64,000 bases of DNA from Achatina immaculata (Eukaryota; Mollusca; Gastropoda; Stylommatophora; Achatinidae), in contig CM019704.1 of assembly GCA_009760885.1 (NCBI GenBank), positions 16,724,929 through 16,788,928 of the forward strand, read 5' to 3'. A program made the position numbers and the translations under genes. Position 1 is the stretch's first letter, and every line of letters starts with the position of its first letter. Below are positions 22,352 to 33,467 of this stretch, in pieces. The notes beneath the pieces were generated by a model. The model saw only the letters and a list, made by a program, of their open reading frames with translations. It ran no database searches and was not told where the DNA came from.

Positions 22352-22545
22352 ACTGACAAATCTTATATTTACATCAGTTTTTCTCAGCCAGTGTGCTGAC
22401 AAAAGGGCAGCTTATAAATCCTACATTTATATCAGTGTTACGCAGCCAGTGTGCTGACAAAAGGGCAGCTGATAAATCTTATACTTATATCAGTTTGTCT
22501 CAGCCAGTGTGCAGACAAAATGGCACCTGATAAATCATCTATATC
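22352..22545. repeat. ~62-bp tandem repeat, 3 copies
   Basis: The unit contains CTCAGCCAGTGTGCTGACAA then AAGGGCAGCTGATAAATC and TTATATCAG. Copies are ~85-90 percent alike. Confidence 0.85.
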
Positions 22546-22664
22546 GCAGCCAATGCTGTACTAAGATCTTAAAAAAAAAATCAAGAACAAAAAGTTCCTA
22601 CATGAACAACCAGATGGTATGTGATAAATGGAGACGCCTGTCTCCATGCCCAAGTTCATCTCCC

Positions 22665-23050
22665 GCCCTCAGCTGACATGCACCTGTGCGCTCTGCCAAT
22701 CAGCCAACCCTGGGTGACATACTTGCGTCAGGGTTGGTGAACCATAGCTGACTAAGACCCTGTTCTCTTTTCCGTAGATACTCCCGCCCCGCCCCGCCCC
22801 CCTCCACCTCAGTAACAGGTTTAGCCTGGCTAACTGGGCAGGGATCGCGATAATTCCTATGGGAGTGGAGTCTTTTGAAAAAGTATTGCTCAATTCCCCC
22901 CCCCCTTTTTTTTTAAAATTTCCACTCACAGACTTAAAGAAAAAAAAAGCTTCCGTAACCCGCTCCCAATCCGACATGATGCAGTGCTTCAACATCTTCA
23001 CTGCATCGGCTGCAAAGAGCACCATTTTGCAGTTCCTGGAACATGAAATA
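22665..23050 (+). mobile_element. Family A SINE-like repeat (copy A6)
   Basis: Ordered landmarks shared with the other copies: CCATAGCTGACTAAGACCCT, AGTAACAGGTTTAGCCTGGC, AATTCCTATGGGAGTGGAG, AAGTATTGC, CCGACATGATGCAGTGCTTC, ATCTTCACTGCATCGGCTGC, then GCAGTTCCTGGA. No (GAA)n tail remains. It carries extra GC-rich and poly-C/poly-T inserts in the middle. Confidence 0.85.
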
Positions 23051-23154
23051 AATATGAAACATTTTTAAAAAAAAATTATCAGAGCTGTGTTTGTGAGCTC
23101 GCTTACAGGCACGGAACTTTGTTCCCTTTTTTTTTCTAGAGTGAGGTGTATATT

Positions 23155-23188
<34 letters not shown>

Positions 23189-23220
23189 AGGGAGGGAGAG
23201 AGGAGAGAGAGAGGGAAAGG
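23155..23220. repeat. (GA)n / (GGGA)n microsatellite
   Basis: Pure purine tract with (AG)n followed by GGGAGGGAGGGAGGGA. Confidence 0.95.
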
Positions 23221-24318
23221 GAGAGAGAGAAAAGTAGAAAGAAAAGTTAACAATGAGTAGGAACAATGAAAAAGATTTGAAAAACAACAATAATACCCCA
23301 ATATTTCGGCATAATTACCTTTATCAAGGACTGCATTGATAAACACACGCAAAAAAAAAAAATAATCTGCGACCTCGCTTTCGGAGGAAACTATTGTTGC
23401 TTTTCATAACCCCACTTCATTGTCTCACCTCCTTACTGCGAACCTTCCTTCCTCTCACTACCTATTTTCCTAAAACTACCGCCAGCCACCTCCACCTAAC
23501 TCTGCTCTACAACTACCAGTTTTAAAACAGTTATTACCGCGCTTATCTCGCACCACTTACTCACGAAGGAGTCCCGGACAAACTGGTTCCTCATTCACAT
23601 TACGTAAATATTTGGCTGCCAACATTTCTACACACACATGAACTTTGTACAAATAAGCACAAAAGTGCGCTTTAACTCGAAAGGAGATAATCTGTTACTA
23701 GCAAATGTTGTGGGGAGGGGGATACCTGATTGTTTTACAGCACATAAATATAAACACACAAACATATTATAGAAATAGAAAACTATTAATAACTTCTCAT
23801 CGTGGCATAATTTCTGTTACGAATGCAAATAAGTTCATCAAACCCGTAAAGGTGACAAGAACACTCCCAACTTTATCCAGGGAAAAAAAAAGAAAAGAGC
23901 TCTCAGAGAAAACCGCCAACAAAGAAGTCGCTGGTGAGTCTCTACAAATACTCTGGGCTAGGAGAGACTTCATGAATAAGCCGTTGTAGGGCACGCATGC
24001 AGGGACGCAACGCATCCCGCATTCATCTATGTAAAGTCTGCGAAATGAGGCGCGTAGGCGATCAACAGCACAGGTGTACAGAGCATTCTCGACAAACAGC
24101 CAACACAGAACAACATTCAGCGCCTGTTAGTTTATTTAATTGGTCTCAGAAAAGCAGAAAATGGAGGTGGAGGGGAAAAAAAAACTCCCAAAATCTCAGG
24201 AAATTGAAAAATATGGTAGACAATGAATGAGCTTTGTTCACTTAGACAAAAAAAAAAAAAAAAGAACCCATGTCGTTGTAGACATATTTAGCAAAATAAG
24301 AAACGAGACTTGCTAACT
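23221..24318. other. Low-copy DNA
   Basis: Frames are 94 codons or fewer without motifs. A poly-A run lies at ~24247-24264. Nothing recognised. Confidence 0.4.
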
Positions 24319-24319
24319 T

Positions 24320-24400
24320 GGTAGATGGCCGACTGGATAGCGCTCTGCCTTCTCGCGGTTAGGAGACTGATCGTCCGGCCGCAGCCCGTGTCGAATCGGG
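24320..24400 (+). mobile_element. SINE3 tRNA-like head
   Basis: TAGATGGCCGACTGGATAGC resembles an A box (TGGCnnAnnGG), and ~50 bp downstream GTGTCGAATCGGGG resembles a B box. It is followed by ATTCTCTTATTATTTTCG, which parallels ATTCTCTTGTTATTTTGC after the head at 56505-56590. It is therefore a dispersed tRNA-derived element, not a tRNA gene. Confidence 0.6.
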
Positions 24401-24655
24401 GATATTCTCTTATTATTTTCGTTTCTCTTACGTCCTGATCAGGGATATTCTCTTATTATTTTCGTTTCTCTTACGTCCTGATCAGGGATATTCTCTTACT
24501 ATTATTCTTTCTCTTACGTCCTAATCCGGGATATTCTCTTATTATTTTCGTTTCTCTCACGTCCTAATCCGGGATATATTCTCTTACTATTTTCCTTTCT
24601 CTCACGTCCTAATCGGGGATATATTCCCTTACTATTTTCCTTTCTCCCACATCCT
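24401..24655. repeat. 43-bp minisatellite, ~6 copies, seeded at a SINE3 body
   Basis: The unit is GGGATATTCTCTTATTATTT plus TCGTTTCTCTTACGTCCTGATCA. The first unit is the sequence directly after the SINE3 head, so the array looks like expansion of the SINE body. Confidence 0.92.
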
Positions 24656-24994
24656 AAGTGCTTTGTATTTCTCTAGACTGTCCAGACAACAAACAATGTG
24701 CTCTGTCGCTTTACTTTGGAAACAGACGAAAGTGAAAACAAAATGTACATTAGCTATGTTGCTTATCTGGATGTTTAATTGCTCAGTTTTCATTTCATGC
24801 TTTTTTTTTTTTTTTAGTTGAGGATGTCTCGAGCACATATCACGAATGGACGACAGGCACATACTCAAACAAATGGGGAACATGTGAAGGGAAAGAAATT
24901 ATGAGGTACATCAAAACTGAGACGCCAAGATATGATGTAACTTTGGGCGCTGGGAGGCTTAGCGAGCATCTTCTACATTAATGGGAACGAAGAT
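24656..24994. other. Low-copy DNA
   Basis: Poly-T at ~24801-24816. No gene recognised. Confidence 0.4.
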
Positions 24995-25515
24995 ATTGTC
25001 TTCTTCTTCTTCTTTAGTCTTGCTGGAACTGCGAGCTGGTATTCTTTGCAGCCTATTCGGTGAAGATATTGACACACAGCATCGTGTCGACTTGGAAACA
25101 GGCTATGGTGTGTGTATTTTTCAGTCTCTGAAATAGCAGGTAAATTCTTCAGTAAATTCAACCGCTATGGGGACTATAGCAAACCTAGCCCAGCTATGGG
25201 GACTATAGCAAACCTAGCCCCGCTATGGGGACTATAGCAAACCTAGCCCCGCTATGGGGACTATAGCAAACCTAGCCCCGCTATGGGGACTATAGCAAAC
25301 CTAGCCCCGCTATGGGGACTATAGCAAACCTAGCCCCGCTATGGGGACTATAGCAAACCTAGCCCCGCTAGCCGGTTTCAGGCCTGTTACTGGGGGTACC
25401 AACGCAGAGGTGAGACAGGGTCTTGGTCAGCTATGGTTAGCCAACTCTGACGTCAGCATACCAGTTATGGGTCGCTGATTGCCAGTTCGGACAGTGGTTT
25501 CATCCCCAAGATAAA
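24995..25515 (-). mobile_element. Family A SINE-like repeat (copy A3) with internal minisatellite
   Basis: On the minus strand: CAGTTCGGAC/AACTGGCAATCAGCGACCC, CCATAGCTGACCAAGACCCT, GTCTCACC, GGTACCCCCAGTAACAGGCC, then an expanded 28-bp array, then the 3' part ending GCAGTTCCAGCAAGAC and (AAG)n (plus-strand TTCTTCTTCTTC at ~24998-25013). The middle of the element has been replaced or expanded by the array at 25173-25372. Confidence 0.85.
25173..25372. repeat. 28-bp minisatellite inside a family A copy, ~7 copies
   Basis: The unit is GCTATGGGGACTATAGCAAA plus CCTAGCCC. Units are almost identical. At this position the other minus-strand copy (53710-54062) has CACCATGAGGATTATGACGG, which aligns with the unit, so the array arose by tandem expansion of one family A segment. 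Confidence 0.93.
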
Positions 25516-26075
25516 ATGTATAAAACATGAAACAGTCATCTCAGCTGACGAACACAACCTGAAGAATGTTGTACAGCGGTGGTCCTGGAGAGAGAGACCG
25601 TTACCAAACTTCATTCTGAAAAAAAAACAAAAAACAAATAAAGTATGGATCTACGCGTGCATGATAGTTGTGGAGCCTTTCGGGACACCTTTTTGTGTCA
25701 CTCCCGAGATTCGGTGAAAGCCACCTGACTCAGAATGGCAGAATCTACACCACTGCGTCTTCCTGCAGTGATTAGCAGGTCCTGTTTGGTTCAGTGATCC
25801 TAATGAAACAGAGAAGTACCGCACAGTTAAGCAACTCCTGTGAGGTTCGACCAAATACGAATGGTTGAATCAGTAGGTAACAAGGACGAATCATAACAGC
25901 GAAGATCTTTGATGTGGACTCCACAGGGTAAAAGAAATATGGGACGATCCAAAGTGAGATGGAGACGTATAGCAGAGGAAATATTAGTAAACAAAGGACC
26001 CACATAGAAGATAGTTAAGAAGACAGAAGTGGAAATTTCTTGTTACCAGCAGTTCTATGTTTCTTGAACGCTGAT
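25516..26075. other. Low-copy DNA
   Basis: No gene, RNA or element end recognised. Minus-strand frames are 77 codons or fewer. Confidence 0.4.
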
Positions 26076-26077
26076 GG

Positions 26078-26122
<45 letters not shown>
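26076..26122. repeat. (GA)n microsatellite at LINE 3' boundary
   Basis: About 22 GA dinucleotides. It lies immediately beyond the presumed 3' end of the minus-strand LINE, so it may be that element's (TC)n tail. Confidence 0.9.
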
Positions 26123-26125
<3 letters not shown>

Positions 26126-28614
26126 AAAGAGTAAAGAATTGGGCACGCAGGCCCGTCTTACATTCTGCCCTTCATCACTCCATCTTTCATTCTTCCCACA
26201 CACTTGATTTGGTACAAAAATACAAATTAAATTAGGAAAAACATATCAAAAGAGTGTAAGATTTAACTACTACATTCAAAGTAAAAGAGAAGAAGTAATT
26301 AACCTAATAAAATAGCACTCACGCACACATACACACGCAGACATATACATAAATAAAAATACATTGTAAATACAGATCTTCTAACATATGTTTTTTTTAA
26401 CAAACATTAAAATAATTTCTAACAATATCTAACAAGTTGCTTCTCTAACTATGTCATTGAAGTACTTGATGGTTTACGAGCCATGTGTTGAGAGAGTGCT
26501 GGTTATTTTATGGAGGCATATAATTACAAGCAAGTAAATAATGAAACAGGTTTGAGTTAAAGGATGAAGTATTACCAATGGATTTTAAATTGTAGGGGAG
26601 AGTGTTCCAGAGCTGTACTGCAGAGTATGCAAGGCTTTTCTTGTACAGATCAATCTTGGGTTTAGGAAGAAGACAGTTTTTTAAACGCTGGCTATGTTTA
26701 GTGTTATACGTAAACAGTGACCACAAGTAAGGCGGAGCATTGTGCGACAGAATTCTGTGAACAAACTTAACTTTGTTAAAAATGATTCTATTTTTGAGGG
26801 GTAGAATTTTGAGTTGTTTGTGTTGATCTACAGTCTGTACTGGGTGTTTGTCACAAATAAGATTTAATGCTCGCTTGTGAAGTGAGTGGAGCCTTTTTGT
26901 GTTTGAGACTGAGCATCCATCCCAGATTGTGGAACAGTAATCTAAGTGTGTTTGTATGTGTGATATGTAGTATATTTTTCTTGTGTCTTTGTCGATAAAG
27001 TGTTTAATTTTGGCTAATTGGTAAACTTTCTGTGCAATCAAATTTGTTAGGTTATGTACGTGAGAATTCCAAGTTAAATGCTGATCAATGATGAGTCCTA
27101 GGGTTTTATGTTCATGAACATTTTCTATTGCCTTAGTCCCAGCACAAAGCTGTAGTGAAGTTTTTGTTGCATTTTGCAGTTTCTGTCTTGTAGTGATGAG
27201 CATGGATTTTGTTTTGTTGGTGTTTATCAACATACCATTTTATTACTCCATTTAATCAAACTGTTTATATAATTTTGGAGCGTTGTCTGTAGTTTATTGG
27301 TGTCATAGTCACTATTGTAAACAGTACAGTCGTCAGCGAAAAGATCACATGAAGATTGCTTTAAATGTAGTGGTAGGTCGTTAATATAGATAGCAAAGAG
27401 AAGAGGACCAAGAATGGAGCCTTGAGGAATACCGGTATCAACCACAGACGAGCCAGATATTTTGTTTCTAAAGCAAACTACTTGTTTTCTACCTGAGAAA
27501 AAAGATGTAATACATTTTGTTAGGTCAGGGTGTAATCTATAGCCTTCCAGCTTTTTTGCAAGAATTTCATGATCAATCATATCGAAGGCTTTCTTAAAAT
27601 CAACAAAGACAGCACCACACAATTTGTCATCATTTATATTAGACAGCCAGCTTTCTGTCATTTTAGTTAATGCTGTGTGGCAGGAGTAATTTGGTCTAAA
27701 ACCTGTCTGACCGTCTATTAGTAGATTGTTTTCTTGCATGTGGAGCAGAGTTAACATTTGTATATGTTTTTCAAGAGGTTTTGATAATGATGACAGAATG
27801 GATATGGGTCTATAGTTTGAGAGGTCACTAGTCTGTCCAGATTTAAAAAGAGGAAAAACTTTGGCGAGTTTAAAAGCGTCAGGGAAATATTTTTTGTCAA
27901 TACATAAGTTGTATAAGTATGTTAGTGTGTCTGTGATAACTGGTGCAGCGTAGCGTAGTATCTTGTTACTAATGTCATCACATCCTGCTGAGTTAGTGTT
28001 CTTTAAGGACCGGATGTAGTTATAAACCTCACCGACTGTGAGGAAAGGAATATTAATTTGTTTTAGCTTTACACATTTACTGTCGCTAAAAATTTTCAAC
28101 ACGATGAGGTCGCAATTAGGGGTCGGTAATGAAGATTTTAGAATACTAATTTCTTCCCTAAAATGTTCACTGAAGTTAGTGCAAGTACGTTCACCATTAA
28201 GTGTTTGTGGGTCAGTTTGCTTCCTTTTATTTACAAGAGTATTAATCGCTTTCCAGATTGATTTACTATCAGTTTTGTCTTTCACAAAATTTCTGAAGTA
28301 ATTTTTCTTTTCCTGCCTAATTAAATACTGCACCTTATTCCTAAGTGAACGATAGCTACTGAAATTTCTGCTTTTGTGAGCTTCATCCCGTTTCCTCATG
28401 AGTTGCAATATATCGGGAGTTATCCACGGGGATTTTGTTACGTGTTTTACTCTCATTTCTTTGATGGGGACATGCTTGTCAAAAATATTTCGAAATATCT
28501 TGATCCAGTATTCGATAGCCTCATCTGGATTTGTTAACTGGAAAACGTACGTAAGAGGCGAAGCTTTTAGATCAGTTAAAAATAATTCCAAGTTAAAGTT
28601 TTTAAAGTTTCTAT

Positions 28615-28617
<3 letters not shown>
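26123..28617 (-). mobile_element. CR1/Jockey-type LINE, 5'-truncated, well preserved
   Basis: A ~2.5-kb minus-strand non-LTR retrotransposon holding a nearly complete reverse transcriptase domain, C-terminal domain and ~385-bp 3' UTR. The endonuclease domain is missing: homology starts abruptly at 28617, where (GA)n begins. The 3' terminal segment (GGGCCTGCGTGCCCAATTCT on the element strand, ~26133-26152) recurs diverged near 38280-38310, suggesting another copy's tail there. Only one coding lesion was found, so this is a relatively young insertion. Confidence 0.93.
26508..28617 (-). pseudogene. LINE reverse transcriptase (EN-less), one frameshift
   Basis: Reads (5' to 3' on minus) a linker with KSPWITPDILQLMRKRDEAH and QEKKNYFRN, then the RT fingers/palm: VFPLFKSGQTSDLSNYRPIS, GQTGFRPNYSC, GAVFVDFKKAFDMIDHEIL, GIPQGSILGPLLFAIYINDL, and the catalytic FADDC box near 27340. 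The first frame stops at 27227. Coding continues one frame over (GMLINTNKTKSML, then LGLIIDQHLTW) to a stop at 26508-26510. The shift is explained by loss of one A in an A-run at ~27230. The tail has the YSAVQLWNTLPYNLK signature common in CR1/L2/Jockey-group LINEs. Residues encoded right of 28617 come from (GA)n and flanking DNA and are not part of it. Confidence 0.93.

Positions 28618-28662
<45 letters not shown>
28618..28662. repeat. (GA)n microsatellite at LINE 5' truncation point
   Basis: About 21 GA repeats directly abut the truncated 5' end of the minus-strand LINE. Confidence 0.95.
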
Positions 28663-28664
<2 letters not shown>

Positions 28665-28924
28665 AGAGGGAAAATTGGACGTTCCCTATACAAATATATG
28701 AACAAACCAGATTTATATAATGAATCATATAATCTAAAGAGAAAAATATAAACCATAAATTTCAGGCTGCGAACAAACCATACCATGTAAACAAACATAT
28801 TAACAAAATCAAGAATAACAAAAGCACAGACTACCAACATCGCAAAAAGGAAAAGGAAGCATTTGAACATTTCTTACTGAAATGTCCTCAAACCAGATAA
28901 ACTGCGAATAAAACTGATTCCAAG

Positions 28925-29852
28925 ACACTCTACAGTTCTCAGCGGGCTTTGTTCAAAGACACTCTACAGTTCTCAAAGGCCTTTACTCAAAGACACTCTC
29001 AAAGACACCCTACGGTTTCAGAACAGGCTTTACTCAAAGATACCCTACAGTTTCAGAACAGGCTTTATTCAAAGATACCCTACAGTTTCAGAACAGGCTT
29101 TATTCCAAGACACCCTACAGTTCTCAGCGGGTTTTATTCCAAGACACCCTACAGTTTCAGAGCCGGCTTTATTCAAAGACACCCTACAGTTCACAACGGG
29201 CTTTATTCAAAGACACCTTACAGTTCTCAACGGGCTTTATTCAAAGACACTCTACAGTTCACAACGGGCTTTATTCAAATGACACCCTACAGTTCACAAC
29301 GGGCTTTATTCAAAGACATCCTACAGTTCTCAGTGGGGTTTATTCAAAGACACTCTACAGTTCACAACGGGCTTTATTAAAAACACCCTACAATTTCAGA
29401 ACAGGTTTCATTCAAAGACATCCTACAGTTTCAAAACAGGCTTTATTCCAAGACATCTTACAGTTTCAAAACAGGCTATATTCCAAGACATCCCACAGTT
29501 TCAAAACAGGCTTTATTCAAAGACACTCTACAGTTTCAAAACAGGCTTTATTCAAAGACATCCTACAGTTTCAGAACAGGCTTTATTCCAAGACATCTTA
29601 AAGTTTCAGAACAGGCTTTATTCCAAGACATCTTAAAGTTTCAGAACAGGTTTTATTCCAGGACACTCTAAAGTTTCAAAACAGGCTTTATTCAAAGACA
29701 CTCTACAATTTCAAAACAGGCTTTATTCCAAGACATCTTAAAGTTTCAGAACAGGCTTTATTCCAAGACATCTGAAAGTTTCAAAACAGGTTTTATTCCA
29801 GGACACTCTAAAGTTTCAGAACAGGCTTTATTCCAAGACATCCTACAGTTTC
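28925..29852. repeat. 34-bp minisatellite, left block
   Basis: The unit is CGGGCTTTATTCAAAGACAC plus CCTACAGTTCACAA, with a second subfamily using GTTTCAGAACAGG and TTCCAAGACATC. Since 34 is not a multiple of three the translated repeat rotates through three frames (TGFIQRHP, NGLYSKTP, RALFKDTL). The 143- and 228-codon open frames are repeat translation. The array resumes at 30117 after an insertion. Confidence 0.96.
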
Positions 29853-30116
29853 TTCTTCTTCTTCTTCTTCGTTCACTTCTACCACCAAGACCGCACTGTG
29901 ATCCTACTGAATTTACGCCTGTGGTCCTCGTTAGGTCCCGTGGTCTCCTGTGTGGTCCCCAAAAGGACCACACGAGATCCCTGAGAGGACCACAAGGGGT
30001 TCAGAGTATCGCAGGGCTTTAGCCTGTATTCTTAGTGGGTCTCTGAAGCGGATTGCGTGACACCGTGGTTTTCGTTGCACCAGTTTAGTCTAGAGTTGGA
30101 CGTTCTCACCGGAAGC
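29853..30116 (-). mobile_element. Family B element, 5'-truncated (copy B1), inserted in minisatellite
   Basis: Complement of this segment matches 63245-63507 almost throughout: AAACCACGGT(G/T)TCACGCAATC, CCTGCGATGCTCTGAACC or a near relative, GGTCCTTTTGGGGACCACA, GTAAATTCAGTAGGATCACA, GCGGTCTTGGTGGTA, GAACGAAGAAGAAG. It ends in (GAA)n (plus-strand TTC run 29853-29868). It is flanked by a perfect 12-bp duplication, TCCTACAGTTTC, at 29841-29852 and 30117-30128. That resets the phase of the 34-bp array, so it is a true target-site duplication. Confidence 0.88.
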
Positions 30117-30632
30117 TCCTACAGTTTCAGAACAGGTTTTATTCCAGGACACTATACAGTTTCAAAACAGGCTTTATTCAAAGACATCCTACAGTTTCAG
30201 AACAGGCTTTATTCCAAGACACTATACAGTTTCAGAACAGGCTTTATTCCAAGACACCCTACAGTTCTCACGGGCTTTATTCAAAGACACTCTACAATTC
30301 ACAACCGCCTTTATTCAAAGACACCCACAATTCACAACGGGCTTTATTCAAAGACATCCTACAATTCACAACGGCCTTTATTCAAAGACACTCTACAATT
30401 CACAACGGCCTTTATTCAAAGACACCCTACAATTCACAACGGGCTTTATTCAAAGACATCCTACAATTCACAACGGCCTTTATTCAAAGACACTCTACAA
30501 TTCACAACGGGCTTTATTCAAAGACACCCTACAATTCACAACGGCCTTTATTCAAAGACACCCTACAATTCACAACGGGCTTTATTCCAAGACACCCTAC
30601 AGGTCACAACGGGCTTTATTCCAAGACAGAAC
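30117..30632. repeat. 34-bp minisatellite, right block
   Basis: Continuation of the array at 28925-29852. Here the CGGCCTTTATTCAAAGAC / ACAATTCACAA subfamily dominates, with paired higher-order alternation of GGGC and GGCC units. Confidence 0.96.
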
Positions 30633-31190
30633 AACAAAAAAGAGATGGTCATGTTCTTCTCTATAGTATGTACTGCCAAGAACAGCCATCAATACGATGG
30701 AGAAGCCCCAGAAAATACTGACATTTTAACATCTAAAATATAAAGATTACGATGGATTGGACACCAGAAGGTGGCAGACATCTGATAATTGCAGACGAGA
30801 TGTGACAGTTATTTCAAGGACGAAGGAATAGAAAATATTAAAATGAAAATAAATATGCGAAAGTTACCGTATGCGAAGCAGACCCAAGAAAAATAAGAGA
30901 GTTATGTTGCTCAAAGACAAACAGACATTAATTAGAAAAGTTATTGTTAAAACGGAATTATGGAAATTAGGAATACAAAGAAAAGATAAATAATTATTAG
31001 ACACTTTTCTAAGAGCAATCAGCAAAATATGTAACAGTTCTTCTTCTTCTTCTTCATTCTCCTTGAAAGTCGTTTTCTTGTCCTGTTTCACAATCTGCAA
31101 CTTGACTGTGATATCTTCGTTTTTCGATCCGACACACAGGACTTCCCCATGTTTTAGAACGGGGTTTGTCTTCTCATTGCATCCCTCCTC
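30633..31190. other. Low-copy DNA, possible weak LINE remnant
   Basis: At ~30752 the plus strand reads RLRWIGHQ, reminiscent of the RWxGH block of LINE C-termini, but frames are broken and the match is short. A (TTC)n run is at ~31038. Otherwise nothing recognised. Confidence 0.3.
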
Positions 31191-31194
31191 ACTC

Positions 31195-31315
31195 GGCCAG
31201 AGTAGCCCATTACTATGGGACACCAGTTGCTGTTAGAAAAGAGTCTTAGTCAGCGTCGGAGTTAGCGAACAGTAGCTGACCAAGACCCTATTATATCACC
31301 CAGTGGTGCCCCCTG
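31195..31315 (+). mobile_element. Family A SINE-like repeat, fragment (copy A7)
   Basis: Contains CAGCGTCGGAGTTAGCGAAC and TAGCTGACCAAGACCCTATT then GGTGCCCCC, the 5' third of family A. The remainder is missing. Confidence 0.7.
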
Positions 31316-31467
31316 AAAATAGATCGTTGTCTGTCCTAGTAAATACAGGGATGACACTTGGAAAGCAAACGGAAACTGGATGTGTCCAGTAACCCCCACT
31401 CCCTCCAAAGAAAAAAAAAAGAAAACAACACACACATTGAAAGACCTTTTGAGGACAAACGCAGAAG

Positions 31468-31476
31468 TAGTAGTAT

Positions 31477-31530
<54 letters not shown>

Positions 31531-31550
31531 AAGAAGAAGAAGAAGAAGAT
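31468..31550. repeat. (GTA)n then (GAA)n microsatellite
   Basis: About 20 GTA triplets followed by six or seven GAA triplets. Confidence 0.95.
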
Positions 31551-33465
31551 ACTATTTTGTAGCTGAAAAAAAAAAACAAGGGAGTGGGATAATGAAAAGA
31601 AGTTATCAGAATTACTTGTCGATGAGACCTGAAATGAGGGTGGAACACATCATCCAGAACTGCACCAACCATGAAACATCGAGCTATACCTAGTGGCTCA
31701 CATGAAGCCGCTCAGAAACTAAGCTGTACCAAATTCTCTATATACAAAAACTGCGAAAAACACACCAGTTTATACAAGAGACAAAACTGCAGATATAGTC
31801 AGTAAAGACACGCAGAAGAAGATAAAGCTGAAACGAGGAGGAAAATGTAAACCTATGTAAGCCGCATGTTGTGATTCTGAACAATACAGAGATAAAAACT
31901 AAACCGTTGAAAGCAAAAATAATACTTTCCTTTCTTTCCCCGTCATATTTACAGCTACATTTTATATTACTTTAAAAAAAACTAATAAAATAACAAGACT
32001 TTTATTTCAATACCGAAGTCTAATAGAGAAGTATGGGGTATCGCATTATATGCTACATATTTAAGAACATCAGTGGAAAGGTTAGGCAAATCTCACATTA
32101 ATATCCAGTTCCATTTAGAGCTGCCAACACTCCAGTAACGGCTTCTTACAAATCATTGCGCGCAATGATCTCGACTCTGCATTTACTCGTAACTACTTTT
32201 CGTAACTAATACCCCGCAACAACACAAATTCCACATCAGCAGGCTCGGTATAAACAAGAACAATGCCTGTCAGTTTTAATAATCCTCAAAAGAAGAAACA
32301 TCGTAATCCATGCTACTACTGGCAAACAGAAAAGTTCGGCCAGAAATACAGACGGAACTGGATCAGTTCGGGGGCCTGCAGGATTCACAGAGATATACCC
32401 CCTGTAATACGAGTTCGCGTGTGAGAGGTTCGGGCAGTCGGCTTTGAGCGCTTGCAAGAACTTTAGTGCCAGGTAGGCTAACCTGTTTTTTTTTTTTTTT
32501 GCCTTCTTTTTTTTCAGTCGTGCTCCCCCAAAAGTTTTAGGTGTGAGCGGTGCGTGAGTGTGTGTGAGTGTGTTCGGTCGTATGTGAATGCGTATGTGTG
32601 GGCGCATGTGTGTGTGTGTTTGAAATAAAGGCTAACTGGTGCTCAATGAAAACTCAAATTCTGGTAAACGGAGGAGGGAGGGAGGGAAGGAGGAGGGGAA
32701 GGGAAGGATGGGGTGTGTGGGGGGGGGGGGAAGGAGGATACTTGCTGCGTTGCGGTTTAATAACACTAGAAAGGTGGAGTTGTGAGGTGAGATAAGGGAA
32801 AGGGGAAGACATCCAATGGGAAGAGAGGGAAGACAGAGACAGATGGGCCTGAAGCGAGACCTAGGGTAGGGGGGGGGGAAGGTATAGGATAAAATAGATA
32901 GATGATAGAAAGGATTCGCAGAACAGTGGAAAAGGTTACGAGAACGAAAGAATCGGGTGGGTGGAGAAAGAGATACTCAAAGAGTAGGGTAAGAGGGGAA
33001 TGCGGGCTGGCTAAGTTATGAACAAATGTACAGGTAAACGCAGTCTTGAAAGAGATCATGTATGAAATCAAATTTTAAATCATGGGATTGCTATAGTTAT
33101 GTACACTTATTTATTAAAGTTCCCTAGCAGACAAACTATAATATCCTTTTTTAAAAATCTATATTTATTCATGCCATTGTTACTGTCTTAAATGATTGCT
33201 AGGAGAAAGGTAACTGTCTCCATTAGAAGCTCCAGGTCTGGATAGATGAGAGTTTGTTACCGTGCAGTAATTCATTAATTCTGGAGCCTGTCTGCAAATA
33301 GTGTAGATCTGACTTTTATATATCTTTTATATATCTTCCTATCCGCAGGATTGGATGAATCCTTTTATTCTAGCCGAAGAGAGACAACCGTGAAATTATT
33401 CTCGTTCATAATTTTTCGAACTACTGGTAATATCCTGGTGCTATATTTTCTGATTACAAATTCAT
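31551..33465. other. 1.9 kb low-copy DNA
   Basis: At 31788-31830 the stretch AACTGCAGATATAG...AGTAAA...AGAAGAAG resembles 16448-16490, perhaps a shared retroelement remnant. (GT)-rich at 32548-32622, purine-rich at 32670-32960. No gene recognised. Confidence 0.4.
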
Positions 33466-33467
33466 TA

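Noticed and set aside
28663..28870. N-terminal ~70-85 residues of the 547-codon LINE frame, including membrane-like LFLFAMLVV
   Set aside because: They are encoded by flanking DNA and (GA)n outside the LINE; RT homology starts only at 28617.
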